From assembly GCF_019915265.1 (NCBI RefSeq), contig NZ_CP082780.1, positions 2,108,001 to 2,172,000 of the forward strand: a stretch of 64,000 nt of DNA, in the 5' to 3' direction. This DNA comes from Bacillus aquiflavi (GTDB lineage Bacteria; Bacillota; Bacilli; Bacillales; Cytobacillaceae). The notes under the pieces were generated by a model, which was not told the DNA's origin, searched no databases, and saw only the letters and a program-made list of their open reading frames with translations. This document shows positions 18,437 through 27,158 of the stretch, in pieces. A program made the translations under genes and the position numbers. Each line of letters opens with the position of its first letter. Within the stretch, counting starts at the first letter, position 1.

Positions 18437-19333
18437 TTAATAAGGCTTCCACTTAAGCTCACTCGCTTTTTCAAAACGGCTTTCAACGTCTTTCCAATTC
18501 ACAATATTCCACCAATTTTCTACATATTCACCGCGGTTATTTTTATATTGCAAATAGTACGCATGCTCCCAAACGTCAAGAACAAGAATTGGAATTGTAT
18601 CCCATTGTGTTAATAGCATATGTCGTTCAGATTGAAGCACCTCTAAATGCCTTGATCGTGGCGACCATACGAGCAGCGCCCAGCCAACTCCTTCTACTTG
18701 TTTTGCCGCTTCAGTAAAATGATTTTTAAATTCTTTAAAACTTCCAAAATAACTTTCAATTTCATTTAATAATTTACCTTTTGGTTTTCCGCCTCCATTC
18801 GGACTCATATTGCCCCAGAAAATTGTATGCAAATAATGACCTGATCCGTGAAAGGCAAGCTCCCGAGACCAATGCTTAACTAACGAAAAATCATTTTGTT
18901 TTCGGGTTTTTTCTAATTCTTTTTCCGCCTTATTAAGTCCAGTCACGTACGAACGATGGTGCTTACCATGATGCAATTTCATTATTTCCTCATTAATATA
19001 AGGTTCTAAAGCATGATATTGATATGGTAACGGTGGCAATGTATGTTTTCCTACTGGAACGCTTCGATCCTTTACCCAAACATAACCGAACTTATGACGA
19101 TCATCAAAATAGTTTTCTACTTCTTCATGTAATTCATCAACTTTCATTTGCAAATTTTTCAGTTGATTAGGAGTTAGTTCACCTGATGCCTCCTCTAGAA
19201 TATTTGTCACGACATCAAGCCTTTTCCATATTTGCTCGTCCTTACATACTTGTTCAGATTCTAAAAATGATTTCATCTGTTCGTTATACTGAAAAACATC
19301 TTTTACATACTCTTGAAAACGATTCATCAGCAT
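18437..19333 (-). CDS. sodF: Fe/Mn superoxide dismutase with N-terminal extension
   Basis: The enzyme dismutates superoxide to peroxide and oxygen. The 298-residue protein is about 100 residues longer than a standard SodA. Residues 1-90 are charged and helical. The dismutase proper begins at LPPLPYQYHALEPYI. Metal ligands are visible: His in KLHHGKHHRSYV, His in FHGSGHYLHTIFW, and Asp plus His in VLDVWEHAYYLQY. MSPNGGGKPKG is also present. The length and extension resemble the SodF type of B. subtilis, which is why the symbol is used; metal preference cannot be read from the sequence. Its position between dacB and scpB is not the B. subtilis one. The gene is flanked by terminators and is probably monocistronic. 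Confidence 0.85.
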   Translation of the reverse strand: MLMNRFQEYVKDVFQYNEQMKSFLESEQVCKDEQIWKRLDVVTNILEEASGELTPNQLKNLQMKVDELHEEVENYFDDRHKFGYVWVKDRSVPVGKHTLPPLPYQYHALEPYINEEIMKLHHGKHHRSYVTGLNKAEKELEKTRKQNDFSLVKHWSRELAFHGSGHYLHTIFWGNMSPNGGGKPKGKLLNEIESYFGSFKEFKNHFTEAAKQVEGVGWALLVWSPRSRHLEVLQSERHMLLTQWDTIPILVLDVWEHAYYLQYKNNRGEYVENWWNIVNWKDVESRFEKASELKWKPY

Positions 19334-19454
19334 CCCTCTCCCTACCTTATGTGATGTCCCATTTTTAGTAATTCATTCGCCCAATTACAAGTTTCACTTT
19401 TTTTTATGATTCACTTTTAGAGATGTTTCCGCTTATTTAGATTCATTTTTTAAA

Positions 19455-19497
19455 ACAAAAAGGAACTGGCCACTATATGTAAACCAGTTCCTTTTAA
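19455..19497. terminator. strong bidirectional terminator
   Basis: A perfect 12-base stem, AAAAGGAACTGG with CCAGTTCCTTTT, with a 15-base loop. A and T runs on both sides allow function in both directions. It lies between the gene ending at 19597 and the dismutase gene. Confidence 0.8.
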
Positions 19498-19596
19498 ACT
19501 ACGATCAAGGTACAAAATATCACAACTGCAAGTTAATATTAGAAGGGTCTCCCTCTTTTTCATCTTTCAATATAGAAGAGGGTCCAAATTTAGCAA

Positions 19597-19987
19597 TTAT
19601 TTTACTTTATAACCACCGTTGTTTTCTATCGCCTCAAATACTTCAGGGAGCTTTTTTTCATTAAAGTCTTTAAAATACGACGCAAGTTCTTTTTCAGAAT
19701 TAATATACACTCGTTTTCGATGTCTGAAATCAGGATTTTGTAAAAGACATACTAATCCAACAATATCTTTAAAAAATATTTGCCTTGAACCTGCTTCAAA
19801 GAGGGGGTCTTGTTCAAAGGTCGTAAATTCATTAAATTTTTCATCAAAATAACGAACGTAAAGAACACTTAGTACTTTTTCTTTCCCAGCCTCTATGTAC
19901 GTCACTTCGCTTCTGTTGAAAAAATCCTCAGATGTATTCTTTTTTCTCTTTTTCTAATTCGTATCCACTACATTGTTTGATTAACAA
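19597..19987 (-). pseudogene. conserved-looking protein of unknown function, frameshifted
   Basis: I do not recognise this protein. The downstream frame (from GTG 19905) reads VTYIEAGKEKVLSVLYVRYF and continues to NNGGYKVK, 102 residues. Upstream, a different frame starts at TTG 19987 with a good GGGAGGA site and reads LIKQCSGYELEKEKK before hitting TGA at 19928. Removing one A from the A-run at about 19941 joins the two as KKNTSEDFFNRSEVTYIEAG, giving about 130 residues with no gap. So the gene is most likely a single ORF broken by a one-base shift. It contains no obvious signal peptide or membrane helix. It occupies the place where B. subtilis has ypuI, but I cannot claim homology. Confidence 0.55.
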
Positions 19988-20081
19988 GTCAACATCCTCC
20001 CTTTTAAAACACCAATTAATACTTTTATATTACCATACGTTTACGAACAATTGTCTCGTTCAAGATGAGTGACATTTACTT

Positions 20082-20669
20082 TTATTCATCATTTGTTTCA
20101 TGAAAGTTCTCAAAAAATAAGTCAGCCTCTTCAAGCATAAAATCTTTTTCTGTTTTTTCTTGTAATGGCGGAAGCTCCTCTAAGCTCTTTAATCCAAAGG
20201 AATCTAAAAACTCCTTCGTCGTGCCATATAAATAAGCTCTCCCCGTTCCTTCCGCTCGTCCCACCTCTTTAATGAGCGCTTTCCCCATTAAGGTTTGTAA
20301 CGGTCGTTCTGTTTTTACACCTCGGATTTCTTCTATTTCTGCTCTCGTAATCGGCTGCTTATAAGCAATAATAGCTAAAGTTTCAAGTGCCGCTTGATAT
20401 AACGTTGTTGTTTCAGGAGACTCAATAAGCTTTTGTAAATAAACTGCATGATCTTTTTTCGTTGCAAGTTGGTAAGTTCCTGCAAACTCTACAAGATGAA
20501 TACCGCGTCTTTTATTATTGTCATATTCATCTCTAAGTGCTTCAATTGCCTCAATAGCCTCATTTTCACTAATCTTAAGAACTGCTAAAATTTGTTTTAA
20601 AGAAAGTCCCTCATCTCCTGCTGTAAATAAAAGACTTTCTAATACCCCAAGCAAATTAGAGTCAACCAT
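20082..20669 (-). CDS. scpB: segregation and condensation protein B
   Basis: ScpB is the winged-helix subunit of the Smc-ScpA-ScpB condensin that organises and segregates the chromosome. The 195-residue product has two winged-helix domains, with [20 protein letters not shown] at the start and [20 protein letters not shown] in the second domain, then an acidic tail. Its start overlaps scpA by eight bases, so the two are translationally coupled. Confidence 0.95.
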   Translation of the reverse strand: MVDSNLLGVLESLLFTAGDEGLSLKQILAVLKISENEAIEAIEALRDEYDNNKRRGIHLVEFAGTYQLATKKDHAVYLQKLIESPETTTLYQAALETLAIIAYKQPITRAEIEEIRGVKTERPLQTLMGKALIKEVGRAEGTGRAYLYGTTKEFLDSFGLKSLEELPPLQEKTEKDFMLEEADLFFENFHETNDE

Positions 20670-21432
20670 TATATATCTCCCTACCCCTTTTATTCCTCTC
20701 TACAAATATTTCAGCAAAGTTATATTCTTGTTCAACGATAATTTCATTGCGTTTCATTAATTCTAAAATCGCTAAAAAAGTAACAATAATATGTTCTCGT
20801 TCTGCTACTGGAAAAAGCTCATAAAAGCTCGTCCTTCTTTCTTCATTTTGATTTAAATAAGCTGAAATCTCTGCCATCCGTTTTTTAAGCGAAATTTCTT
20901 GGCGAGCAATTTTTGTAGCTAATGGTCGTTGGAGTTTTTTTCTCCTAAATAGCTTTTGTAATGCACCAAGCATATCATATAATGTAACATTTAAATCTAA
21001 TTCTTGTATTGGTTCTTTTACAAATTGGGAAAGATCACTCGGCGGCTTAGAAAACATAAGACTTCGTTCTTGTTCCATTGATTTTAAATCCATTGCTGCC
21101 TCTTTATACTTTCGATATTCGACTAATCTCTCGATCAATTCTTCTCGCGGATCTTCCCCAATATCAACTTCAAATTCCACCTCTTGTAAAGCATCCTCTT
21201 GTTTCGGTAAAAGCATTTTACTTTTTATTGCTAACAATGTTGCAGCCATTACTAAATATTCACTTGCAATATCAAGCTGCAATTCTTTCATCGTATGAAT
21301 GTAAAATAAATATTGCTCCGTTATCTCTGCCATTGGTATATCATATATGTCAATTTCAAGACGATTAATTAAATGTAGAAGTAAATCTAACGGACCCTCA
21401 AATGCATCAATCTTTACATTATATTGCTCCAT
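20662..21432 (-). CDS. scpA: segregation and condensation protein A (kleisin)
   Basis: ScpA bridges the Smc heads and recruits ScpB. The 256-residue product has the kleisin N-terminal motif [20 protein letters not shown], the [19 protein letters not shown] helix and a C-terminal winged helix ([20 protein letters not shown]). The start is set at ATG 21432, after TGAGGA, rather than further upstream at 21444, because [16 protein letters not shown] is the family N terminus. Confidence 0.95.
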   Translation of the reverse strand: MEQYNVKIDAFEGPLDLLLHLINRLEIDIYDIPMAEITEQYLFYIHTMKELQLDIASEYLVMAATLLAIKSKMLLPKQEDALQEVEFEVDIGEDPREELIERLVEYRKYKEAAMDLKSMEQERSLMFSKPPSDLSQFVKEPIQELDLNVTLYDMLGALQKLFRRKKLQRPLATKIARQEISLKKRMAEISAYLNQNEERRTSFYELFPVAEREHIIVTFLAILELMKRNEIIVEQEYNFAEIFVERNKRGREIYNG

Positions 21433-21693
21433 ATTCCTCACCAAAGTTTCATTTTTAATTAAATTATTCTATGTAATTTCCGTTATTTTTTTGGCTCTTT
21501 CTAAGCGAAAGAAGCTATACATAGTATAGAGGATTCATCGTACTTATCCAATAAAAACTTGTACATTGAATGGTTTAGGGATGATGTTGTGAACTTTTAT
21601 TTTCACATAAAAAACAGGTCGAGAGCCCAAACCATTTTTTTTAATCCACATACAATGAGAGTGAAAATACAGACATCTAGGGGGGATTAAAGT

Positions 21694-21786
21694 ATGTCTG
21701 GTGGATATGGATGGGGAACAGGATTTGCGTTAATTGTTGTCCTGTTTATTCTATTAATTATCGTCGGAGCTGCTTGGATATACTAA
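21694..21786 (+). CDS. YjcZ-family 30-residue sporulation peptide
   Basis: A 30-codon ORF encodes MSGGYGWGTGFALIVVLFIL plus LIIVGAAWIY, a Gly/Tyr-rich head followed by one membrane helix. This is the pattern of the YjcZ family of small hydrophobic peptides found in Bacillus sporulation-related loci. An AGGGGGGAT binding site lies eight bases before the ATG. It is immediately followed by the 246-bp repeat. Function in the family is not well defined; the spore link is from family knowledge, not from this sequence. Confidence 0.8.
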   Translation: MSGGYGWGTGFALIVVLFILLIIVGAAWIY

Positions 21787-21798
21787 GTGGGCAGCATT

Positions 21799-22044
21799 GA
21801 GGCTGGGACATAACTAAAACAATCAACTCTAAAAACGAACGATATGCTCATTCAGCGGAGAAAATATACGTAGACTCCTGCGGGAAAAGCAACAGCTGAA
21901 AATCCCGTAGGAAGCGGTTTTTGCTTCCGAGGAAGTTGAGGCGTTACCCGCGGAAAGCGAAGTATATTTCCGGAGCGGGATATAAGCACTAACTATCTCA
22001 TTGTTCGGATTTATCTTTGATTAAAATGGTTTTGTCCCGACCTC
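21799..22044. repeat. 246-bp MITE-like repeat, copy 1
   Basis: The element begins GAGGCTGGGACATAA and ends TTTTGTCCCGACCTC, so its ends are imperfect 15-base inverted repeats. Inside are GTAGACTCCTGCGGGA, a CTTCCGAGGAAG palindrome and CCGCGGAAAGCGAAGTATAT, which pairs partly with the left half to form a long hairpin. A second copy lies in opposite orientation at 39509-39744. It has no coding capacity. Confidence 0.9.
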
Positions 22045-22198
22045 TCTGACACTTGAAGTGAAAGTTTAATTCTCCAAAACGAAAGCCAATTCACCTTTCG
22101 CTTTTGCTTCTACTAAGCTGTTAAAATACATAATCAAAACGTTTATTATTGCTTTATGATAAACTAAGTTTAGCCTTTACTCTCAAGGAGTGAAAAAG

Positions 22199-22723
22199 TT
22201 GAAATATCCAAACGAATATATTGATTATCTCATTTTCTTTCACGGTGAACGAGATTATTTTGAATGCCATGAAATTTTAGAAGAATATTGGAAAAAAACT
22301 GAACAAAGTAAAAACGATTCGATTTGGGTTGGACTAATTTTACTTGCTGTTGCTAACTATCATTATCGTCGTAATAATTAAAATGGAGCGAAACGAACGT
22401 TAAGAAAAGCAATCGACCTATTTAACAAAGAATACCGGCAAATTAGCTCCCTTGGTCTTATTGATGACGAATTCATTTCATTGATGCAAAAACAATTAAA
22501 TAAAATTGAATCTGGTGAAAAGTACGAAAGTATTCAACTGCCTATTGCTGATTCAACACTAAAAAAATTATGTCAAGAAAGATGCACTTCCAAAGGTTGT
22601 AAATGGGGAGCAGCAAGTGATTTAACGAACGACTTTCTTATACATCGCCATACATTAAGGGATCGAAGTAATGTAATTCAAGAGAGGAGAAAACAATTAT
22701 TGAAAAGAAAAGGCAACGAATGA
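22199..22723 (+). pseudogene. DUF309 family protein (YpuF-like), interrupted by a stop codon
   Basis: The frame encodes 174 codons, the normal length of YpuF. It starts at TTG 22199, eight bases after AAGGAG. The DUF309 signature YLIFFHGERDYFECHEILEE and IWVGLILLAVANYHYRR is intact. A TAA at 22379-22381 then interrupts the frame, which resumes as NGAKRTLRKAIDLFNKEY and runs to the end. Function of DUF309 is unknown. In B. subtilis ypuF lies on the same strand as scpA; here it is reversed and bracketed by two different repeat elements, which suggests a local inversion. Confidence 0.75.
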
Positions 22724-22737
22724 TCATTCATTATCTT

Positions 22738-22884
22738 AGACTATTGACAAATGGTCGCATTCTTCGTTACATACACTTCATCGGAAACTATCAACGACTA
22801 TTTTATTCGATTTCGCCTTGTGCTGCGCGCCTCGAAGGACAAGCGTTGCCAAGCTAGTCTTTCGGGCATTTATTTGACATTGTC

Positions 22885-22885
<1 letters not shown>
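22738..22885. repeat. intergenic repeat, AGACTGTTGAC family, copy B
   Basis: Starts AGACTATTGACAAATGGTCG, continues CATTCTTCGTTACATACACT, TATTCGATTTCGCC, the CTCGAAGGACAAGCG block and GTCTTTCGGGCATTTATTTG, and ends at GACATTGTCT. Start and end form an imperfect inverted repeat. Confidence 0.75.
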
Positions 22886-23292
<407 letters not shown>

Positions 23293-23460
23293 TCATTAAT
23301 TTCGTAGAATCTCTTTGTATGTTTTATTTAGTATCGATTTCCATTTTTAGTTAATTATAACTACTCTTTTATTATATGCTTCTCTGCACTTTTATACTCA
23401 TTTATATCGAATAAAATAATCATACTATATACAATAAACTAAAAAAACCACGATTCAAAG

Positions 23461-23553
23461 TCAAACTTTTCCAGGAGCAATAACAAACCAATAGATTAAA
23501 CCCCAAATGATCGATATCGCTAACAATAAGATGAATACAATCCATTTTTTCAT
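23461..23553 (-). CDS. 30-residue single-pass membrane peptide
   Basis: A short ORF encodes MKKWIVFILLLAISIIWGLI then YWFVIAPGKV. It has a basic start, one membrane helix and a short tail. AGGAGGAGAAGAG lies just before the ATG, a very strong ribosome binding site, and that is the main support for coding. I know no function for it. The spaces on either side (23284-23460, 23554-23800) show no other gene. Confidence 0.6.
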   Translation of the reverse strand: MKKWIVFILLLAISIIWGLIYWFVIAPGKV

Positions 23554-23799
23554 CTAATCTCTTCTCCTCCTAAATATTATTCTCCTCTTTTAGTAAGAGA
23601 AAGGGAAGTTTTTTCGAAAAGAAACAATATGTTGACATTTTTAGTTCACTTTAAGGACACAATCTCTTTTTTCTCATCGCTTTAACTTGAATTTTCCTTG
23701 ATTGGCAACAAAACATTTATTCAATCACAATATTTAAAAAAAACATTTGCCAAACCTATTATAACAGTTTTTATTTTTTTATTTAAGGAAATTTCGTTC

Positions 23800-23833
23800 T
23801 AATAAAATCAAGCTGCCAATATTCGGCAGCTTC
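23800..23833 (-). terminator. terminator downstream of lysA
   Basis: AAGCTGCC/GGCAGCTT stem with an AATATTC loop and a T-rich minus-strand tail. It is 160 bases from the lysA stop, separated from it by a degenerate repeat. Confidence 0.6.
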
Positions 23834-23839
23834 ACTCGT

Positions 23840-23972
23840 ATTTTCACTTCGTTATAAGGTCATGAACTACATCGTTCTATTCGATCCCACTTATGCTATG
23901 TTTTAATATATGGTTCAATCATCAACCATTCAAGAGATGTTTCTTGAAATATTGACTTTTGTCTATAAGCTA
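23840..23972. repeat. degenerate copy of the AGACTGTTGAC repeat
   Basis: Matches the family in CTTCGTTATAAGGTCATGAA, CGTTCTATTCGATCCCAC and the right end TTGACTTTTGTCTATAAGCT; the left end is lost. Confidence 0.5.
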
Positions 23973-23995
23973 AAATTCCCAGAACTCAGTATTTT

Positions 23996-25315
23996 TTAGC
24001 CTTTGATTTTTTCTTTTAAAGGGATGTCTAGGCGGACAAGATCTTCATAAGTTTCTCTTTTGACGACAAGAGCTGCTTCTCCATTTTCAACGAAAACAAC
24101 AGCGGGTCGAGGAATTCGATTATAATTATTAGCCATTGAGTATCCGTAAGCACCTGTACTAAATACAACTAGTACATCATTGCTATTTACTTTTGGGAGT
24201 GGTAAATCCCAAATAAGCATGTCTCCAGATTCACAGCACTTTCCTGCAATAGATACTGTTTCTTCATGTTTTGCATACGGTTTATTTGCTAAAACTGCTT
24301 CATATTTTGCTTGATAAAGTGCTGGACGAATATTATCACTCATTCCACCATCAACCGCAATATATTTTCGTACGTTCGGAACTTCTTTTCTTGAACCAAC
24401 TTGATATAATGTAATACCCGCATCCCCTACTAATGATCGCCCTGGTTCAATCCATATTTCGGGCATAGACATAGAAAATTTCTCCACTTGGCATTTTACT
24501 TCATAAATAATTTCCTCAACGTATTGGGAAGGAGAAAGAGGCTCATCTTCGTTAGTATAACGGATCCCAAAGCCACCGCCTAAATTAACAACTTTAGGTT
24601 CGTAATTAAATTTTTCTTTCCATTCATTTAGCTTTTCATAAATTTTTCTTATAGCTAATAGAAATCCTGTTGTATCGAATATTTGTGAACCTATATGACA
24701 GTGAATACCGAGAATATTTAACCACTCTGACTTCAATGCCATTTTGAGAGCTTCTTCTGCTTGGCCATTTTGTAAGTCAAAACCAAATTTCGAATCTTCC
24801 TGACCTGTTAAAATATAATCATGTGTATGTGCTTCTATTCCCGGTGTAACGCGAATTAAAATGTTAACCTTACATCTCTTTTGTTTACAAATATTTATTA
24901 ACATGTCCAACTCATGATAATTATCAACTACGATACATCCAATATGATATTTTAACGCCATCTCTAGTTCTTCAAAACTTTTATTATTACCATGGAAATG
25001 AATTTTTTCAGGTGGAAATCCTGCAACAATCGCTGTATAAAGCTCTCCACCTGAAACTACATCGAGTGAAAGACCTTCCTCATTAGCTAATTGCAGCATT
25101 GCAATTGTTGAAAAAGCTTTACTTGCATAGGCAACTTGCGCTTTAACTCCTAACTGTTCAAATTTCCTTTTAAAATCTGCAGCCCGCTTCCGAATTAAAG
25201 CAACATCATAAACATATAAAGGGGTTCCGTACTCTCGAACCAAATCAATTGTATCAACGCCCCCAATTTCTAAGTGACCTTGTTCATTTACTTTTGCTGA
25301 ACCTTGCAAATACAT
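23996..25315 (-). CDS. lysA: diaminopimelate decarboxylase
   Basis: LysA converts meso-diaminopimelate to lysine with pyridoxal phosphate, the last step of lysine synthesis. The 439-residue product has VAYASKAFSTIAML with the cofactor Lys, HGNNKS, GIHCHIGSQIFD, the phosphate-binding GGGFGIRY, EPGRSLV and the CESGDMLIWDLPL block near the C terminus. The start is taken at ATG 25315 with GAGGGGATC before it, rather than at an upstream ATG that overlaps that site. As in B. subtilis it lies next to the spoVA operon, but a DUF2262 gene and a repeat separate them here. Confidence 0.95.
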   Translation of the reverse strand: MYLQGSAKVNEQGHLEIGGVDTIDLVREYGTPLYVYDVALIRKRAADFKRKFEQLGVKAQVAYASKAFSTIAMLQLANEEGLSLDVVSGGELYTAIVAGFPPEKIHFHGNNKSFEELEMALKYHIGCIVVDNYHELDMLINICKQKRCKVNILIRVTPGIEAHTHDYILTGQEDSKFGFDLQNGQAEEALKMALKSEWLNILGIHCHIGSQIFDTTGFLLAIRKIYEKLNEWKEKFNYEPKVVNLGGGFGIRYTNEDEPLSPSQYVEEIIYEVKCQVEKFSMSMPEIWIEPGRSLVGDAGITLYQVGSRKEVPNVRKYIAVDGGMSDNIRPALYQAKYEAVLANKPYAKHEETVSIAGKCCESGDMLIWDLPLPKVNSNDVLVVFSTGAYGYSMANNYNRIPRPAVVFVENGEAALVVKRETYEDLVRLDIPLKEKIKG

Positions 25316-25377
25316 GAGATCCCCTCTAATCATAAAAAATAATTGAAAGAGACAGTCATCAATTAATCACTGTCTTT

Positions 25378-25486
25378 AGACTGTTGACTAACGAACTTAT
25401 GAACGGCTGTTCTATTCGCTTTCCGCACTATGCGCCTCGACTGACCAGTCAAGAAATGAATTCAATCTTGACTTTGTCTGCAATCT
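25378..25486. repeat. intergenic repeat, AGACTGTTGAC family, copy C
   Basis: Left end AGACTGTTGACTAACG, body CTTATGAACGGC, TTCTATTCGCTTTCCGC and GCGCCTCGACTGACCAGTCA, right end TTTGTCTGCAATCT. The flanking ACTGTCT and AGACAGT extend the terminal inverted repeat. Confidence 0.75.
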
Positions 25487-25587
25487 AGACAGTAATAGGT
25501 GATGACTTCTATTTATTGTTGCTATCCTTTAACGCTTTATTTAATTGAAATAAATTTAACATAAAAAAAAAAAATGTGCAATTATTA

Positions 25588-26433
25588 TTAACCCGCTATC
25601 TCAGCCGCTTCAAATTCCCCATTAATATTTCCACATACAATAATAGAATGCCCATAAAACATATCTCCATCAGAGTAATATACTTCAAAATCACCTTCTG
25701 GATAAACACATATAGTGCTTAACTTCATTGATTCGATGAAGATTTCCTTTGTGATCTCATCGAACTCTGCTTCCTCATCATCCTGCAGCCAATCGTTTGC
25801 CAACTCGACCAATTCTTCCGCAGCATACTCTTTCATTTTCTGACTCCATTCATCCTCCTGCTTGAAAAGGGCATAGGCGGTTTCTAATGCAGATTTCATC
25901 TTGTCATGATCTTCATACCAATCGAAAGTCAAGCAGCCTTCTTCACCTGTCCAAGAAATCTTCCTTTCGAAAATTTTAACACTTTTAATTAGCTCAAACT
26001 GCCCCAATACCTCATCATGATAATAAACGGGCTTTAAAGATTCTTGAAGTATCTCTTCCAATTCGTTATCTCGATAGGAAGTCTCCAGAACCTTAACAAG
26101 CATCATGGAATTTTCTCCCCTGCGAACTTGTAATCTAACAACAGAATTTGCTTTCAATAAATCTCTTTTTCTTTCAAATTCTTTATCATCAGCCAGCCAT
26201 TGCAGCCGTAGTTCTTCTTTCATAACAGGTTCATGACGATTTAAGTTTTCCCAAGCAATCAAAGGAATAGACACGTGCCACAATAGATCTCCCCCGGCTC
26301 TCCCTGCGCCAACACCTGATGCACCTATCACTGCTGCGACTTCAATTACCTCCTCGGTAAATTTCTGTTCAAATCTGCTGATTTCATTCAATTCACTCAT
26401 CTCACACACTCCATTTACTCCACTCATGCACAA
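25588..26433 (-). CDS. DUF2262 domain protein
   Basis: The C-terminal half matches the DUF2262 pattern: ISWTGEEGCLTFDWYEDHDK, then the ALETAYALF helix, EESKEEF-like acidic residues, LSTICVYPEGDFEVYYSDGD, and the ending FYGHSIIVCGN before EIAG. The N-terminal third (residues 15-60) has a Gly-rich stretch VIGASGVGAGRAGGDL of unknown meaning. The protein is acidic and cytoplasmic. Several in-frame ATG codons are close together at the start (26433, 26427, 26397), so the start is uncertain. The family's function is unknown. The gene has no homologue at this site in B. subtilis and is an accessory insertion between lysA and spoVAF. Confidence 0.65.
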   Translation of the reverse strand: MCMSGVNGVCEMSELNEISRFEQKFTEEVIEVAAVIGASGVGAGRAGGDLLWHVSIPLIAWENLNRHEPVMKEELRLQWLADDKEFERKRDLLKANSVVRLQVRRGENSMMLVKVLETSYRDNELEEILQESLKPVYYHDEVLGQFELIKSVKIFERKISWTGEEGCLTFDWYEDHDKMKSALETAYALFKQEDEWSQKMKEYAAEELVELANDWLQDDEEAEFDEITKEIFIESMKLSTICVYPEGDFEVYYSDGDMFYGHSIIVCGNINGEFEAAEIAG

Positions 26434-26867
26434 ATCAGATTGAAAGTGCTCGTTGTTTTTTAAAAAATTTTACTTGTAAACCTATGTACAAAAAACATTT
26501 CTATCGTTCTAATACTTTAACTATGTTAGCAATAAAAAAAGTGCTAATGCATTATGTTATATATAAATGTTACCCATAATAGATCAAAACAGGCTAATCT
26601 AATTGATTAAAAGTACCTGCAATTTAAATGATAAAGGATCACTTCCGCATTGTCTTTACCTTTGTTACCTTTTTAAAATTTCACTTGAGTTCACAAGCAG
26701 TTACATCTCAATAAAAGGACAATTCAGCATATCAACTGAAAGAGCATATCGAAATACTCCTCGAAAGTTCACCCTGGCTATCTTTGTACTCTGCTCAAAT
26801 ATTAACATAACTACTTTGGAACGTTATTTTTTATTGTACTTATTAATGCAACGTCCATCGATGAGTC

Positions 26868-26962
26868 GGAGAGAAGGCATAACGTCTAGTGCAAGTAAAA
26901 CTCAGCACGTAAAACGTGTAAAACAAGAAAAATTAGCACTGGGGTCCAACCAGCAGTTTTGA
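26868..26962 (+). pseudogene. possible gamma-type SASP remnant
   Basis: An open plus-strand stretch reads SASKTQHVKRVKQEKLALGS then NQQF and a TGA. It resembles the repeat of gamma-type small acid-soluble spore proteins (Ser/Thr-Gln-x-V-K-K/R-Q-N, then Gly-x-x-QQF), but lacks a clear start and the following GTEFA repeat. The resemblance is short and could be chance. The rest of the 730-base gap between the DUF2262 gene and spoVAF has no gene that I can support. Confidence 0.25.
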
Positions 26963-27012
26963 AAAAATATTTTGCAATGTTTTATCATTCTGTTGATTTA
27001 TTGGCTTATTTT

Positions 27013-27073
27013 CCTTCTGACGATATGAATGAAAGAGAAAGAGCTTTCTTTCCCGTTCCATATCGTCAGAAAG
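27013..27073 (-). terminator. long hairpin downstream of spoVAF
   Basis: Perfect 13-base arms TTCTGACGATATG and CATATCGTCAGAA enclose a second GAAAG/CTTTC pairing. No clear T run follows on the minus strand, so it is a terminator or RNA-stabilising hairpin candidate about 90 bases from spoVAF. Confidence 0.55.
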
Positions 27074-27158
27074 ACCTTTAAAGTGCATCTACAAAGGCAT
27101 GCAAATCTTGTGCAAATGAGCCCAAAAAATACTGTTTAACAGAGCCAAACATTTTTTA

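Noticed and set aside
26603-26867. 5' part of a 119-codon plus-strand frame
   Set aside because: No coding character or binding site before the short SASP-like tail; treated as non-coding.
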